A stretch of 33,170 nt of DNA from Streptomyces sp. rh34 (GTDB taxonomy: Bacteria > Actinomycetota > Actinomycetes > Streptomycetales > Streptomycetaceae), in NCBI RefSeq assembly GCF_002551245.1, contig NZ_NTGZ01000056.1, positions 1 to 33,170 on the forward strand. The letters are read 5' to 3'. Below, in pieces: positions 23,429-31,836 of this stretch. Within the stretch, counting starts at the first letter, position 1, and each line of letters starts with the position of its first letter. Under the pieces are notes generated by a model, which worked only from the letters and a program-made list of their open reading frames with translations, was not told the origin of the DNA and ran no database searches. The position numbers and the translations under genes were made by a program.

Positions 23429-24322
23429 TTAGGGTGCGCCCGGCCGGTCCGACACGCGGCGGACCGCTTCCAGGGCCTCGCGCACGCTCGCCTCGATGTC
23501 CGTGATCGGGTACAGCACTTCGCGGATCGTCCGCTCCCGGTCCACCACCAGCGTCAGCCGCTTGAGCCTGCTCACGCCCGCGGCCCGGAACGTCGGCAGC
23601 CGCAGCGCCGCCGTCAGCGTCAGGTCCGCGTCCGAGAGCAACGGGAAACGCAGCCCCTCCTTCTCCGCGAACGCGCGCTGCTCGTCCGGGCGTTGCGTGG
23701 ACACCCCGTGCACGGTCGTGCCCGCCGCCAGGAACGCGGCCGACTGGTCGCGGTACGTGCACGATTCGAGGGTGCAGCCACTCGCCCCCGGGATCCCCGC
23801 CCAGCCCGGCGGGTAGGCGTCGCCGCGGGCGTAGGCGCCGGGGAAGCAGTACAGGACGGTGTACGGGGTGGCGGCGACCGGGTCGCGGGGCTCTCCGTCG
23901 TCCCCGGTCAGCACCAGCTCCGGCAGCCGCGTTCCCTTCAGGGCCCGCACCCGGTCCGCCTCCCGCGAGGCCTCGGCCGTCGTCGCCATCGTCTCCCCTT
24001 CCCCCAGGACCCAGGTGTCGCCCCAGTCCTGGAGCGCGATCAGCACGGGCAGGAGCGCCCGGCCACGCGGGGTGAGCCGGTACTCGTGCCGGACCGGGCG
24101 GTCCTGATACGGCTCCCGCGCCAGCACCCCCGCGTCGACCAGCAGCCGAAGCCGCTCGGTCAGCACCTTGCGCGATACGCCCAACTCCTGCTGGAGCGCG
24201 TCGAACCGGTGCACGCCGCGCGCGGTGTCCCGCACGATCAGCAGCGTCCACCAGTCGCCCACGACGTCGAGGGCCTGGGCGATCGAACAGTCGGCGTCGG
24301 CCAGGCTGGTGCGCTGAGGCAT
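23429..24322 (-). CDS. HxlR-type regulator fused to a peroxiredoxin
   Basis: The product is 297 aa. Residues 1-~105 are an HxlR/MarR-like winged helix (CSIAQALDVVGDWWTLLIVRD), with the conserved N-terminal C12 that senses oxidants in relatives such as HypR. Residues ~125-297 are an AhpC/TSA domain of PrxQ/BCP type with GCTLESC, peroxidatic C183 and resolving C188. A regulator carrying its own peroxidase domain implies direct peroxide or thiol sensing. The ATG has a near-ideal ribosome site (GGAGGAACGACC). It is divergent from the MFS gene and probably controls it through the inverted repeat at 24408-24432. Confidence 0.9.
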   Translation of the reverse strand: MPQRTSLADADCSIAQALDVVGDWWTLLIVRDTARGVHRFDALQQELGVSRKVLTERLRLLVDAGVLAREPYQDRPVRHEYRLTPRGRALLPVLIALQDWGDTWVLGEGETMATTAEASREADRVRALKGTRLPELVLTGDDGEPRDPVAATPYTVLYCFPGAYARGDAYPPGWAGIPGASGCTLESCTYRDQSAAFLAAGTTVHGVSTQRPDEQRAFAEKEGLRFPLLSDADLTLTAALRLPTFRAAGVSRLKRLTLVVDRERTIREVLYPITDIEASVREALEAVRRVSDRPGAP

Positions 24323-24380
24323 GGTCGTTCCTCCGGTTGTGGCCGCTGTCCACCCCGCCCGCCCCGCCGGGGTCTTTCGG

Positions 24381-24410
24381 TTGACCCCGATGGAATCATG
24401 CTGCCATAGT
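24381..24410 (+). promoter_or_regulatory. Probable promoter of the MFS gene
   Basis: TTGACC (24381-24386) and CATAGT (24405-24410) are separated by 18 nt, giving a leader of about 25 nt before ATG 24442. Confidence 0.55.
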
Positions 24411-24432
24411 CCGTTCCCATAAGGAACGCACT
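24408..24432. promoter_or_regulatory. 25-bp inverted repeat, probable HxlR operator
   Basis: Arms of 10 nt match at 9 positions (core CGTTCC-CATAA-GGAACG, 24412-24428). The repeat overlaps the -10 and transcription start of the MFS promoter, a position suited to repression by the divergently encoded HxlR-peroxiredoxin protein. Confidence 0.65.
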
Positions 24433-24441
24433 GGTGATCGC

Positions 24442-25701
24442 ATGGGGGTGGCGGGGATGGGCATGGTGCGCGGCGTACCGCGGACGGTACGGCTGCTGGC
24501 GCTCGGGGCGTTCCTCAACGCCGTCGTCAGCTTCACCTTCGTCTACCTCTTCGTGTACCTCGTCGGGCCGCGCGGTCTGAGCGTCACCCAGGCCGGAGTG
24601 ATCAGCGGCGTCGGCGGCGTCGGCCTGGTCGCGGGGAACTTCACCGGCGGCTGGTTCGGCGACCGTCTCGGCCATCGCCGCGCCCTGCTGACCGGCGCCT
24701 GCGTCAGCGGCGCCGCGCTCGTCGTCCTGCCCGCCCTCCCGGTCGTCGCCCTGTACGCGGTGCTCCCGGTCGCCCAGTACGCCGCGGGCGTCGTCCGCGC
24801 CGCCAACGCGGCCCTCGTCGCGGTCTCCGTCCCCGAGGGCGGAAACCGCCGCCAGAGCTTCGCCCTCTTCCGCTTCGCCGCCAACGGGGGCTTCGCCATC
24901 GGCCCGCCGCTCGGCGCCCTGGTCGCCACCCGGTTCTCGTACGACTGGCTCTTCATCGCCGACGGCGTCGGCACCCTGCTCTTCGCCGTCTACGCCGCCC
25001 GGATCCTGCCCGCCCGGGGCAGCGCCCACTCCGTGCGCGCCCACGACCCGGACGCCCCGGGCCTCTGGCGCGAACTGCGGGCCAGGCCCGCCGTCCTGGT
25101 GCTGCTCGCCGCGATCGTCGTGATCGACCTCGTCTACCGGCAGCAGTACTCGACCCTGCCGGTCTTCCTCGCCGACCACGGCCACTCCACCCAGCTCTAC
25201 GGCTGGCTGCTCGCCATCAACGGCGGCGTCATCCTCTGCCTCGAACTGCCCGCCGCCCACGTTCTGCGCCGGCGCGCCCCGCTCGGCCTCGTCGGCGTCG
25301 GGCTCCTGCTCGTCGGGCTCGCGTACGCCGTCCTGATCCCCGGCGCGGGGGTGATCTTCGCTGTCACCATGATGCTCTCGCTGACCCTCGGCGAGATCCT
25401 CTACAAGACCCCCGCCACCGCCTACGTCGCCGACCAGGCCCCCAGCCACGCCCAGGGCCGCTTCCAGAGCCTGTACGCCGGTGCCTCGATCAGCGGCCAG
25501 GTGCTCGCCCCGCCGCTGGGCGCCGCACTGTACGCGGCCGCTCCCGCCCTGCTCTGGCCGCTGTGCGCGCTGCTCGCGGTGGGTGCGGGGGGAGCGGTGC
25601 TGGCGGCGCGGCGACTGCCCGTACCGGGGGAGCGTGCACGGGCGGCGGGGGAGAGGCCGCACGCTGAGACCGGTTCGCCCGAGCGGGCCCCGGCCGGTTA
25701 G
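24442..25701 (+). CDS. MFS transporter
   Basis: The product is 419 aa with about twelve transmembrane helices. The classic loop 2-3 signature is seen as [15 protein letters not shown], and [15 protein letters not shown] starts the second half. It resembles drug-efflux members of the superfamily; the substrate is unknown. It is divergent from the HxlR-peroxiredoxin regulator. The start is uncertain: ATG 24442 is used, while ATG 24457 and 24463 follow a G-rich stretch that could act as ribosome site. Confidence 0.9.
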   Translation: MGVAGMGMVRGVPRTVRLLALGAFLNAVVSFTFVYLFVYLVGPRGLSVTQAGVISGVGGVGLVAGNFTGGWFGDRLGHRRALLTGACVSGAALVVLPALPVVALYAVLPVAQYAAGVVRAANAALVAVSVPEGGNRRQSFALFRFAANGGFAIGPPLGALVATRFSYDWLFIADGVGTLLFAVYAARILPARGSAHSVRAHDPDAPGLWRELRARPAVLVLLAAIVVIDLVYRQQYSTLPVFLADHGHSTQLYGWLLAINGGVILCLELPAAHVLRRRAPLGLVGVGLLLVGLAYAVLIPGAGVIFAVTMMLSLTLGEILYKTPATAYVADQAPSHAQGRFQSLYAGASISGQVLAPPLGAALYAAAPALLWPLCALLAVGAGGAVLAARRLPVPGERARAAGERPHAETGSPERAPAG

Positions 25702-25704
25702 GTT
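25699..25704 (+). promoter_or_regulatory. Probable -10 box of leaderless dapD
   Basis: TAGGTT lies 7 nt before ATG 25712. The intervening GCTGTTC is nearly the same as the CCTGTTC before the gene at 3325. The hexamer overlaps the end of the MFS gene. Confidence 0.5.
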
Positions 25705-25711
25705 GCTGTTC

Positions 25712-26710
25712 ATGACCGACACGACTTCCCAGGGTTCAGCCCGCACCACCGGCGCCGTCGCCGCCGGCCTCGCCACCGTCGCCGGTGACGGCACCGTCCT
25801 CGACACCTGGTTCCCCGCCCCCGAGCTGACCTCCGACCCCGGCCCGGCCGGTACGACGCGCCTCAGCCCGGACGAGGCGGTCAACCGGCTCGGCGAGGGC
25901 GCCGCCAAGGCCCTCGGCGTGGACGCCCGGCGCGGCGTCGAGGTCGTCGCCGTGTCCACGGTCATCTCCTCGCTCGACGACAAGCCGCTCGACGCGCACG
26001 ACGCCTACCTGCGCCTGCACCTGCTCTCGCACCGGCTCGTCCGGCCGCACGGCCAGAACCTCGACGGGCTCTTCGGGCTCCTCGCCAACGTCGCCTGGAC
26101 CTCGCTCGGCCCGGTCGCCGTCGACGACCTGGAGCGCGTGCGGCTCAACGCCCGCGCCGAGGGCCTGCACCTCCAGGTCACCTCGGTCGACAAGTTCCCC
26201 CGGATGACGGACTACGTCGCCCCCAAGGGCGTACGCATCGCCGACGCCGACCGCGTCCGGCTCGGCGCGCACCTCGCCGCCGGGACCACCGTCATGCACG
26301 AGGGCTTCGTCAACTTCAACGCGGGCACCCTCGGCACCTCCATGGTCGAGGGCCGCATCTCCGCGGGCGTCGTCGTCGGCGACGGCTCGGACATCGGCGG
26401 CGGCGCGTCCACCATGGGCACCCTCTCCGGCGGCGGCACGGAGCGCATCGTCATCGGCGAGCGCTGCCTGGTCGGCGCGGAGGCGGGCGTCGGGATCGCG
26501 CTCGGCGACGAGTGCGTCGTCGAGGCCGGCCTCTACGTCACCGCCGGCACGCGGGTCACGCTGCCGGACGGACAGGTCGTCAAGGCCCGCGAGCTGTCCG
26601 GCGCCTCCAACATCCTCTTCCGCCGCAACTCGGTCACCGGCACCGTCGAGGCCCGCCCGAACAACGCGGTGTGGGGCGGCCTCAACGAGGTCCTGCACGC
26701 CCACAACTGA
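25712..26710 (+). CDS. dapD: Tetrahydrodipicolinate N-succinyltransferase
   Basis: This enzyme of the succinylase branch of lysine and diaminopimelate synthesis transfers succinyl from succinyl-CoA to tetrahydrodipicolinate in the cytosol. The product is 332 aa, the size of the actinobacterial DapD type. The C-terminal half is a left-handed beta-helix of hexapeptide repeats ([20 protein letters not shown], then [20 protein letters not shown]), and the conserved end is [22 protein letters not shown] 25712 is chosen for family length and its leaderless-type -10. It is convergent with dapA, 24 bp away. Confidence 0.96.
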   Translation: MTDTTSQGSARTTGAVAAGLATVAGDGTVLDTWFPAPELTSDPGPAGTTRLSPDEAVNRLGEGAAKALGVDARRGVEVVAVSTVISSLDDKPLDAHDAYLRLHLLSHRLVRPHGQNLDGLFGLLANVAWTSLGPVAVDDLERVRLNARAEGLHLQVTSVDKFPRMTDYVAPKGVRIADADRVRLGAHLAAGTTVMHEGFVNFNAGTLGTSMVEGRISAGVVVGDGSDIGGGASTMGTLSGGGTERIVIGERCLVGAEAGVGIALGDECVVEAGLYVTAGTRVTLPDGQVVKARELSGASNILFRRNSVTGTVEARPNNAVWGGLNEVLHAHN

Positions 26711-26719
26711 CCTGTTCGC

Positions 26720-26749
26720 CAGGCCGCGAGGAGATCAGGCCGCGAGGAG
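26720..26749. repeat. 14-bp direct repeat at the dapA 3' end
   Basis: CAGGCCGCGAGGAG occurs at 26720-26733 and 26736-26749, 16 bp apart. The second copy includes the final dapA codons and two bases of its stop. Confidence 0.7.
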
Positions 26750-27616
26750 TTCCTCGTACGCCGCACGCAGCCCGTCGGTCGCCCCGCGCCCGGCGGGCTG
26801 CAGCGGTTCGCGGACCGGCCCGGCGTCCAGCAGTGCCTTCGCGGTGACGGTGCCGGGGAGGCCGCTCGCCATCATCAGCTCGGTGAGGCGCGCCGTGAGC
26901 CCGTTGAGCCGGGCCGCCTCGTCGGTGCGGCCCGCGTCGAACGCGTCCAGCGGAGCCCGTACCTGGCGCGGGGCCACGTTCGCGACCGTGCTGACGTACC
27001 CCGCGCCGCCCACCGCGTACAACGGCAGGTTCAGCTCCTCGCAGCCCGAGTAGTACGCCAGCGAGGTGCGGGTCATCACCTTCGTCGAGCCGAGCAGGTC
27101 GTAGGAGCAGTCCTTCACCGCCACCACGCGCGGGTGCTCAGCCAGCCGCAGCAGGGTCTCCGGCTCGATCCGCACTCCGGCGCGGCCGGGAATGTCGTAC
27201 AGCATCAGCGGCAGGCCGGTGGAGTCCGCGACCCGCAGGAAGTACGCCTCGACGGCCGCCTGCGGCGGGCGGCTGTAGTACGGGCTCACCACCAGCAGCC
27301 CGTCCGCGCCCGCCTCCTCGGCCTCCCGCGCCAGGCGCAGGGTGTGCGCGGTGTCCGGCCCCCCGACGCCGGAGAGCAGCGGCACCCCGTCGCCGACCTC
27401 CGCCCGGACGGCTCGCAGCAGAGCGGACTTCTCGGCGTCCGTCGTCGTGGGGGACTCGCCCGTGGTGCCGCTGAGGACGATCCCGTCGCAGCCCTCCGCC
27501 ACCAGGCGCGCGGCCTGCGCACGGGCGGCGTCGGGGTCCAGGGCCCCGGTCGCGGTGAAGGGCGTGATCATGGCGCAGAGTGCGCGGCCGAAGGGACGCG
27601 GTGCGGTGGCGGTCAT
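26735..27616 (-). CDS. dapA: 4-hydroxy-tetrahydrodipicolinate synthase
   Basis: This enzyme condenses pyruvate and aspartate semialdehyde in the first committed step to diaminopimelate and lysine. The product is 293 aa. The pyruvate-binding motif GTTGES is at 50-55, the catalytic Tyr is Y140 in LYDIPGRAG and the Schiff-base Lys is K168 in VVAVKDCS. ATG 27616 gives the normal length; an open frame extends further upstream but is not supported. Streptomyces carry more than one dapA paralogue, so this may not be the only one. Its pairing with dapD supports the assignment. Confidence 0.92.
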   Translation of the reverse strand: MTATAPRPFGRALCAMITPFTATGALDPDAARAQAARLVAEGCDGIVLSGTTGESPTTTDAEKSALLRAVRAEVGDGVPLLSGVGGPDTAHTLRLAREAEEAGADGLLVVSPYYSRPPQAAVEAYFLRVADSTGLPLMLYDIPGRAGVRIEPETLLRLAEHPRVVAVKDCSYDLLGSTKVMTRTSLAYYSGCEELNLPLYAVGGAGYVSTVANVAPRQVRAPLDAFDAGRTDEAARLNGLTARLTELMMASGLPGTVTAKALLDAGPVREPLQPAGRGATDGLRAAYEELLAA

Positions 27617-27791
27617 GTCCGAAGTGTCGGCTCCCGGAACCCTGTAGGTCCACTTAGATCTTCTTCGGGTGACCGGCAAGAGATGCTGAAGAGTCCGGTA
27701 GGGCGGAGACTGCTTCCGACACCGCTTCTGACATGATCGAGCACACGGACGACAGGCCGCGCGGCGACGGGTCGTGGCGAGAGGTGGGGGC

Positions 27792-28457
27792 ATGGGCATG
27801 GGTGTGCGCGTACGGGTGCGGAGACGGGCCTCCGCCGTGCTGCTGGCGGCGGCGCTGACCGCCCTGACCGGCTGCTCAGGCTTCCTCGTCCCGGCCGGCG
27901 AGGGCGAAGAACCGGACCCCGCCCCGTCCGCCTCCACGCCCCGCTCCGGCATCGTCCGCGCCGAGACGCTGCCCCCGACCCCCGCGCCCGCCTACGGCGA
28001 CACGGCACAGCCCGCCCCGACCTCCGCCCCGCCGGGGAAGTGCCCCGCCTCCGGGGCCGTGGTGGACATGGGCCCGGTGGAGACCGGGATGATGCACCGG
28101 GCCGTCGTGCTCACCCTCACCAACTGCGGCCGAGAGCCCTACCCCGTCGACGGCTACCCCGCGATACGCGCCCTGGGCGAGGACGGCCGCCCCCTCCCCG
28201 TCAAGGTCAACGAGGACGGCTCGTACTTCGGCAGCGACCCGGGCCCGAAGAAGCTTCTGCTGGACCCCGGCCGCACCGTCAAGTCGATCCTCGCCTGGGT
28301 CTCCACCCCCGAGGGCGGCGACCTCATCGAGGGCGACGCCCTGGAGATCTCCGCCGCCCCCGGTCTCCCGGCGCGGGTCTTCCCGCTGGAGGGCCACGAC
28401 ATCCGGCTGATGGACGAACTCAACACGACGGCCTGGCGCACCCAACTCGGCACCTGA
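27792..28457 (+). CDS. Secreted lipoprotein, DUF4232-like
   Basis: The product is 221 aa. A basic N-terminus and hydrophobic stretch are followed by the lipobox LTGC with lipidation at C28. A Pro/Ala/Thr-rich linker follows to about residue 80, then a folded domain that starts CPASGAVVDMGPVETGMMHR and contains VVLTLTNCGREPYPVDGYPAI. This looks like the DUF4232 domain common in actinobacterial lipoproteins. It is exported and membrane-anchored; the function is unknown. ATG 27792 has GAGAGGTGGGG upstream. The 175-bp spacer before it shows no clear promoter. Confidence 0.88.
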   Translation: MGMGVRVRVRRRASAVLLAAALTALTGCSGFLVPAGEGEEPDPAPSASTPRSGIVRAETLPPTPAPAYGDTAQPAPTSAPPGKCPASGAVVDMGPVETGMMHRAVVLTLTNCGREPYPVDGYPAIRALGEDGRPLPVKVNEDGSYFGSDPGPKKLLLDPGRTVKSILAWVSTPEGGDLIEGDALEISAAPGLPARVFPLEGHDIRLMDELNTTAWRTQLGT

Positions 28458-28466
28458 GGCGAGGCC

Positions 28467-28544
28467 GTCAGCGGTCCGGCGCGGAAGCCCGGGCACGCGG
28501 ACCGGCCGGGAGGGGCGGGCGGCGGCGTCAGCGGGCCGGCGCGG
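28467..28544. repeat. 18-bp direct repeat at the phosphoesterase 3' end
   Basis: GTCAGCGGtCCGGCGCGG (28467-28484) recurs with one mismatch at 28527-28544, exactly 60 bp apart. The second copy covers the last codons and stop of the minus-strand phosphoesterase gene. Confidence 0.7.
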
Positions 28545-29313
28545 TTCCGGCCGTGGGGACGGTATGGGTGACCCAGTCCGTGCCGGGCGGCCCCTCCGGC
28601 AGGACGTGCAGCAGGAAGGCAGGGGGCTCGTCGGGGTAGCCCGGCACGCCCTCCCGCAGCACCAGTCCGCTCTGCCGGTACGTACTCGGCGCGACGGCCA
28701 CCGTGCTGCCCGCGAAGGACGCCGTGACCGGGCGGTGCACATGGCCCGCCAGCACCCGCACGACCCGGGGGTGCGCGGCGACCACCTCCGCCAGCGCGGG
28801 GCCGTCCGCCAGGCGCATCGCGTCCAGGAACGGAATGCCGACCGGAACCGGCGGATGGTGCAGACAGACGAGGGCCGGTGCGCCGGGGCGTCGGGAGAGT
28901 TCCCGGTCCAGCCGGGACAGCTGCTCGGCCCCCAGCCGCCCGCCCGGCGCACCGGCCACCCGGGAGTCCAGGACCACGACGGTGAACGCCGGGTGCTCCA
29001 CCGCGTACGACGTCAGCGTCCCCCCGCCCAGGAAGCGCGTCCCGCCGAACGTGCCCACGAGAGCCTCCGGCGCGTCGTGGTTGCCCGTCACCAGATGCAG
29101 GGGGAGCGGGAACGCGCCGACCTCCTCGCGCAGGGCCGCGTACGCGCCCGGCTCCCCGCCCTCGGTGAGATCGCCGGTGATCACGACACAGTCCGGCAAC
29201 GGGTCCAGGGCGAGCACCCGGCGCAGGGCGGCCCGCAACCCGGCGGCGGGGGCCGCCGCCCGGGGACCGGTCGTGAGGTGCGGGTCGCTCAGGTGTGCCA
29301 CGGAGAGGGTCAT
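28528..29313 (-). CDS. Calcineurin-like metallophosphoesterase
   Basis: The product is 261 aa with the full two-metal phosphoesterase set: D10 and H12 (LSDPH), D48 in [13 protein letters not shown] at 77-80, HH at 152-153 and GHVH at 190-193. It resembles the class III cyclic-nucleotide phosphodiesterase (CpdA/Rv0805) group, but the substrate cannot be read from sequence. There is no signal peptide, so it is cytosolic. ATG 29313 is preferred because GGAAGG lies 9 nt upstream; GTG 29319 is the alternative. It is divergent from the SoxR-box monooxygenase. Confidence 0.92.
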   Translation of the reverse strand: MTLSVAHLSDPHLTTGPRAAAPAAGLRAALRRVLALDPLPDCVVITGDLTEGGEPGAYAALREEVGAFPLPLHLVTGNHDAPEALVGTFGGTRFLGGGTLTSYAVEHPAFTVVVLDSRVAGAPGGRLGAEQLSRLDRELSRRPGAPALVCLHHPPVPVGIPFLDAMRLADGPALAEVVAAHPRVVRVLAGHVHRPVTASFAGSTVAVAPSTYRQSGLVLREGVPGYPDEPPAFLLHVLPEGPPGTDWVTHTVPTAGTAPAR

Positions 29314-29409
29314 GTCCACGGTCCTTCCCCGGCCGCCTTCGCCCGCACCCGAGGCCGCTCACGCCGTGGGCGAACGGGGCGCTGACGCCGCCCGGCACAA
29401 CGGTCTTGA

Positions 29410-29427
29410 CCTCAAGCGGACTTGAGG
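29410..29427. promoter_or_regulatory. SoxR box
   Basis: CCTCAAG-CGGA-CTTGAGG is a perfect 7-bp inverted repeat with a 4-bp centre, matching the known SoxR-binding consensus. A -35-like TTGACC (29406-29411) overlaps its left edge, and the weak -10 must lie about 19 nt on, the stretched layout typical of MerR-family targets. Confidence 0.85.
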
Positions 29428-29484
29428 AGTCACCGTGGTGGTCACGACGCACCGACCGGCGCGCGTGACGAAGGGACCACCGCC

Positions 29485-30225
29485 ATGACCACACACCTCA
29501 CCGACCGACCGGACCCGGCCCGCGCCGACGCCCGGATCGCCAAGGCCAGCACCTGGAACGTGGGTACACCGCGGCGGCAGCGAGAGGCCGTCGACGCCAT
29601 TCGGAAGGCCTGGGAGAGCCGGGAATGGCCGCACCCCGGGCTGCTCTCCTACAGCGTCTACGCCGGAGAGGACGGCGCGACCCTGCTGCACTACTCCCAG
29701 TGGACCGGCGAACAGGCCTACCAGGACTTCGTGCGGCAGGGGCGCGACGTCCGCAACGCCGAGATCGACGCCGCCGTCCCCGGCATCGAACGCCTCGGAC
29801 TGCACACGTACGAGCTGTACCGCTCCGGCCTCCGGGCCGAGGGCGACACCCGGGAGACCGGCTGCCTCGTCATCGTGGACGTCGAGTTCGACGGGCCCGA
29901 CCCGGCCCGCCAACGCGACTGGGTGGACGCGGTGTTCGAGGCGCTCGGCGAAGAGGCCGAGCTGCCCCCCGGCGGCATCGCCGCGCACTTCCACGTCAGC
30001 ACCGACGGCACCCGGGTCCTCAACTACGCCGAGTGGGAGAGCGCCGAGCACCACATCGCGGCCCTCGCCGCGCCCGGAGAGGGCATCGGCTCCCCGTCCC
30101 CGCACTGGAAACGCGTCCGGAACTACCCGGGCATGACCGGCGGCGGTGTGCACCGCTACACCCCCGTGCTCAGCCTGGAGCCGGGCGCGGGCGTACAGGG
30201 AGCGCGGGCGGGCGGTATGTGGTGA
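29485..30225 (+). CDS. Antibiotic biosynthesis monooxygenase-type protein, two domains
   Basis: The product is 246 aa with two tandem ABM (dimeric alpha-beta barrel) domains, about 18-105 (STWNVGTPRRQREAVDAI ... LLHYSQWTGEQAY) and 125-215 (CLVIVDVEFDGPD ... VLNYAEWESAEHH). The matching W/Y-S/A-x-W positions show an internal duplication. Relatives modify quinones and polyketides without metal cofactors. The SoxR box upstream suggests induction by redox-active compounds; I recall a monooxygenase gene in this neighbourhood (SCO1909) as a SoxR target in S. coelicolor. GAAGGGA precedes ATG 29485. Confidence 0.9.
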   Translation: MTTHLTDRPDPARADARIAKASTWNVGTPRRQREAVDAIRKAWESREWPHPGLLSYSVYAGEDGATLLHYSQWTGEQAYQDFVRQGRDVRNAEIDAAVPGIERLGLHTYELYRSGLRAEGDTRETGCLVIVDVEFDGPDPARQRDWVDAVFEALGEEAELPPGGIAAHFHVSTDGTRVLNYAEWESAEHHIAALAAPGEGIGSPSPHWKRVRNYPGMTGGGVHRYTPVLSLEPGAGVQGARAGGMW

Positions 30226-30255
30226 AGCGGCGGGCGGCACGCGGCGCATTGCGTC

Positions 30256-30261
30256 TAGGCT
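30256..30261 (+). promoter_or_regulatory. Possible -10 box
   Basis: TAGGCT lies in the 97-bp gap before the 497-aa gene and matches the common Streptomyces -10 form. The -35 is unclear. Confidence 0.4.
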
Positions 30262-30322
30262 TGGGCGGCTGAACCGCGTACGCACTCCGTATGCCCCGAG
30301 CACGCACCGAGGAGAACCCCCG

Positions 30323-31816
30323 ATGTCCGCAGAGCGCCCCTCCCTGCCGCCGGTGCGGCTGAACTCCGAGGCCGAACTGGCACGGGACGCGCTCGCCGCT
30401 CCGTTGTTCGTCCGCGCCGTCAAGCTCGCCCGGTGGGCGGGACCGGACACCCGGGTCGGCGCGGGCGGCGAGCTCGTCGAGGACCAGCTGCCCGCCGCCG
30501 CCGAGCACCTCGGCCTCCCGGCCGACGAGGACGGTGCCGCGTACGCCAGCGAGGCCTGGCGGCTCGCCGTGGACACCGGCCTCCTCGACGTCACCGACCC
30601 CGAGGAGGGCGAGGGCGAGGGCGACGAGGGCACGGACGGCGAGGCCGAGGGCACCGTCACCACGGGCGAGAACCTGGCCCTCCTCACCGGCGGCTCCCCG
30701 CAGGACGTCCTGGACATCTGGCTCGACGGCCTGGACGCCGTGCACGCCGACGCCACCGCGCCCGTCCTGGACGACTTCGCGGACCTCGTCGGTGAGGACG
30801 GCTCGATCGACTTCGACGCCCTGGACTGGGACCCGGAGGCCGAGGCGGAGTTCCTCGACGGCGTCCTCGGCAACCTCTACCTGCTCACCCTCGCGGACAA
30901 CGGCGCGGGCGAAGGGCCGGTCCCACTGCCCGCCCTCGCCGCCTCGATGATCGTCCCCGACGACATGGGCGAGCCGACCGACGACATCCTGGAACAGGTC
31001 TCCGAGGCGATGATGCGCCTCGACGACCAGTTCCGGCTCCTCGAACCCATCGGGATCGTCGAATACCGCCCGGTCGACGAGGCGTTGCTGGTCGAGGAGG
31101 GCGAAGCCGCGGACGCCTCCGCCGCCGGGGCCGACGACGAGGACGTCACCCGGTACGGCATGGTCAAGCTCACCCCCCTCGGCCTGTACGGCGTCCGGGC
31201 CCGGATGCTGGAGACCGGGATGGACGCCCCCGCCGTCGGCGACCTCGCGGGCAAGGGCGCCGACGCCCTCCTCGACGGCATCGCCCACTACCCGGAGTCC
31301 GCCGCCCGCGCCGAGGTCAAGCTCTGGCTCGCGGGGTACGGCGCGGAGGGCGCGGTGTCCGCCGCGGCCGAGCTGCTGGCCGCCGCCCGCGGCACGGACG
31401 AGGGCGCGCCGCTGCGCCGCCTCCACTGCCAGCAGGCCCTCGCCCTGGTCGGCCCCGAGGCGGAGCCCGCCGTACGCGCGGTGCTCGGCGACCCCGAGCT
31501 GGGCGGCCTGGCCCGCGTCTGGCTCGCGGAGCGCGGCGCGGCCGACGTGCCCGTCCCGCCGGAGAACATGATCTTCTGGCTGGCCATCGACACCATCGCC
31601 GCCCAGCTGGACGCGGACGGCGAGCTGGACGAACTCCAGGGCCTGGTCGAGGGGCTCTCCGCGCAGCACAGCGGCTTCTTCGACGAGGTCTGGCGCGTCG
31701 ACCACCCGGCCACCGCCGATGTGCTGGAGGCCATGGGCCGGCTGCACAGCGACAAGAAGGCCGCCAAGAACGCCCGCAAGGCGGCGTTCAAGGCCCGCTC
31801 GCGCGCGGGCGGTTGA
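30323..31816 (+). CDS. Large acidic conserved hypothetical protein
   Basis: The product is 497 aa, very acidic in the first two thirds (a low-complexity EEGEGEGDEGTDGEAEG run near 94-110) and Ala/Leu-helical in the last third, with HEAT-like helices (AEVKLWLAGYGAEGAVSAAAELLAAARG). The C-terminus is basic (KKAAKNARKAAFKARSRAGG), giving a strongly bipolar charge. There is no signal, membrane segment or catalytic motif. I recognise it only as a conserved actinobacterial type without known function. GAGGAG precedes ATG 30323, and the N-terminus SAERPSLPPVRLN is clear. Confidence 0.85.
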   Translation: MSAERPSLPPVRLNSEAELARDALAAPLFVRAVKLARWAGPDTRVGAGGELVEDQLPAAAEHLGLPADEDGAAYASEAWRLAVDTGLLDVTDPEEGEGEGDEGTDGEAEGTVTTGENLALLTGGSPQDVLDIWLDGLDAVHADATAPVLDDFADLVGEDGSIDFDALDWDPEAEAEFLDGVLGNLYLLTLADNGAGEGPVPLPALAASMIVPDDMGEPTDDILEQVSEAMMRLDDQFRLLEPIGIVEYRPVDEALLVEEGEAADASAAGADDEDVTRYGMVKLTPLGLYGVRARMLETGMDAPAVGDLAGKGADALLDGIAHYPESAARAEVKLWLAGYGAEGAVSAAAELLAAARGTDEGAPLRRLHCQQALALVGPEAEPAVRAVLGDPELGGLARVWLAERGAADVPVPPENMIFWLAIDTIAAQLDADGELDELQGLVEGLSAQHSGFFDEVWRVDHPATADVLEAMGRLHSDKKAAKNARKAAFKARSRAGG

Positions 31817-31836
31817 GGGCCTGAACTCCGGGTTCC

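Noticed and set aside
27617..27952. Upstream extension of dapA
   Set aside because: Adds about 110 residues with no DapA homology and runs into the next gene's start region.
29314..29484. Extra start codons for the monooxygenase upstream of 29485
   Set aside because: They fall in or next to the SoxR box; ATG 29485 has a good ribosome site.
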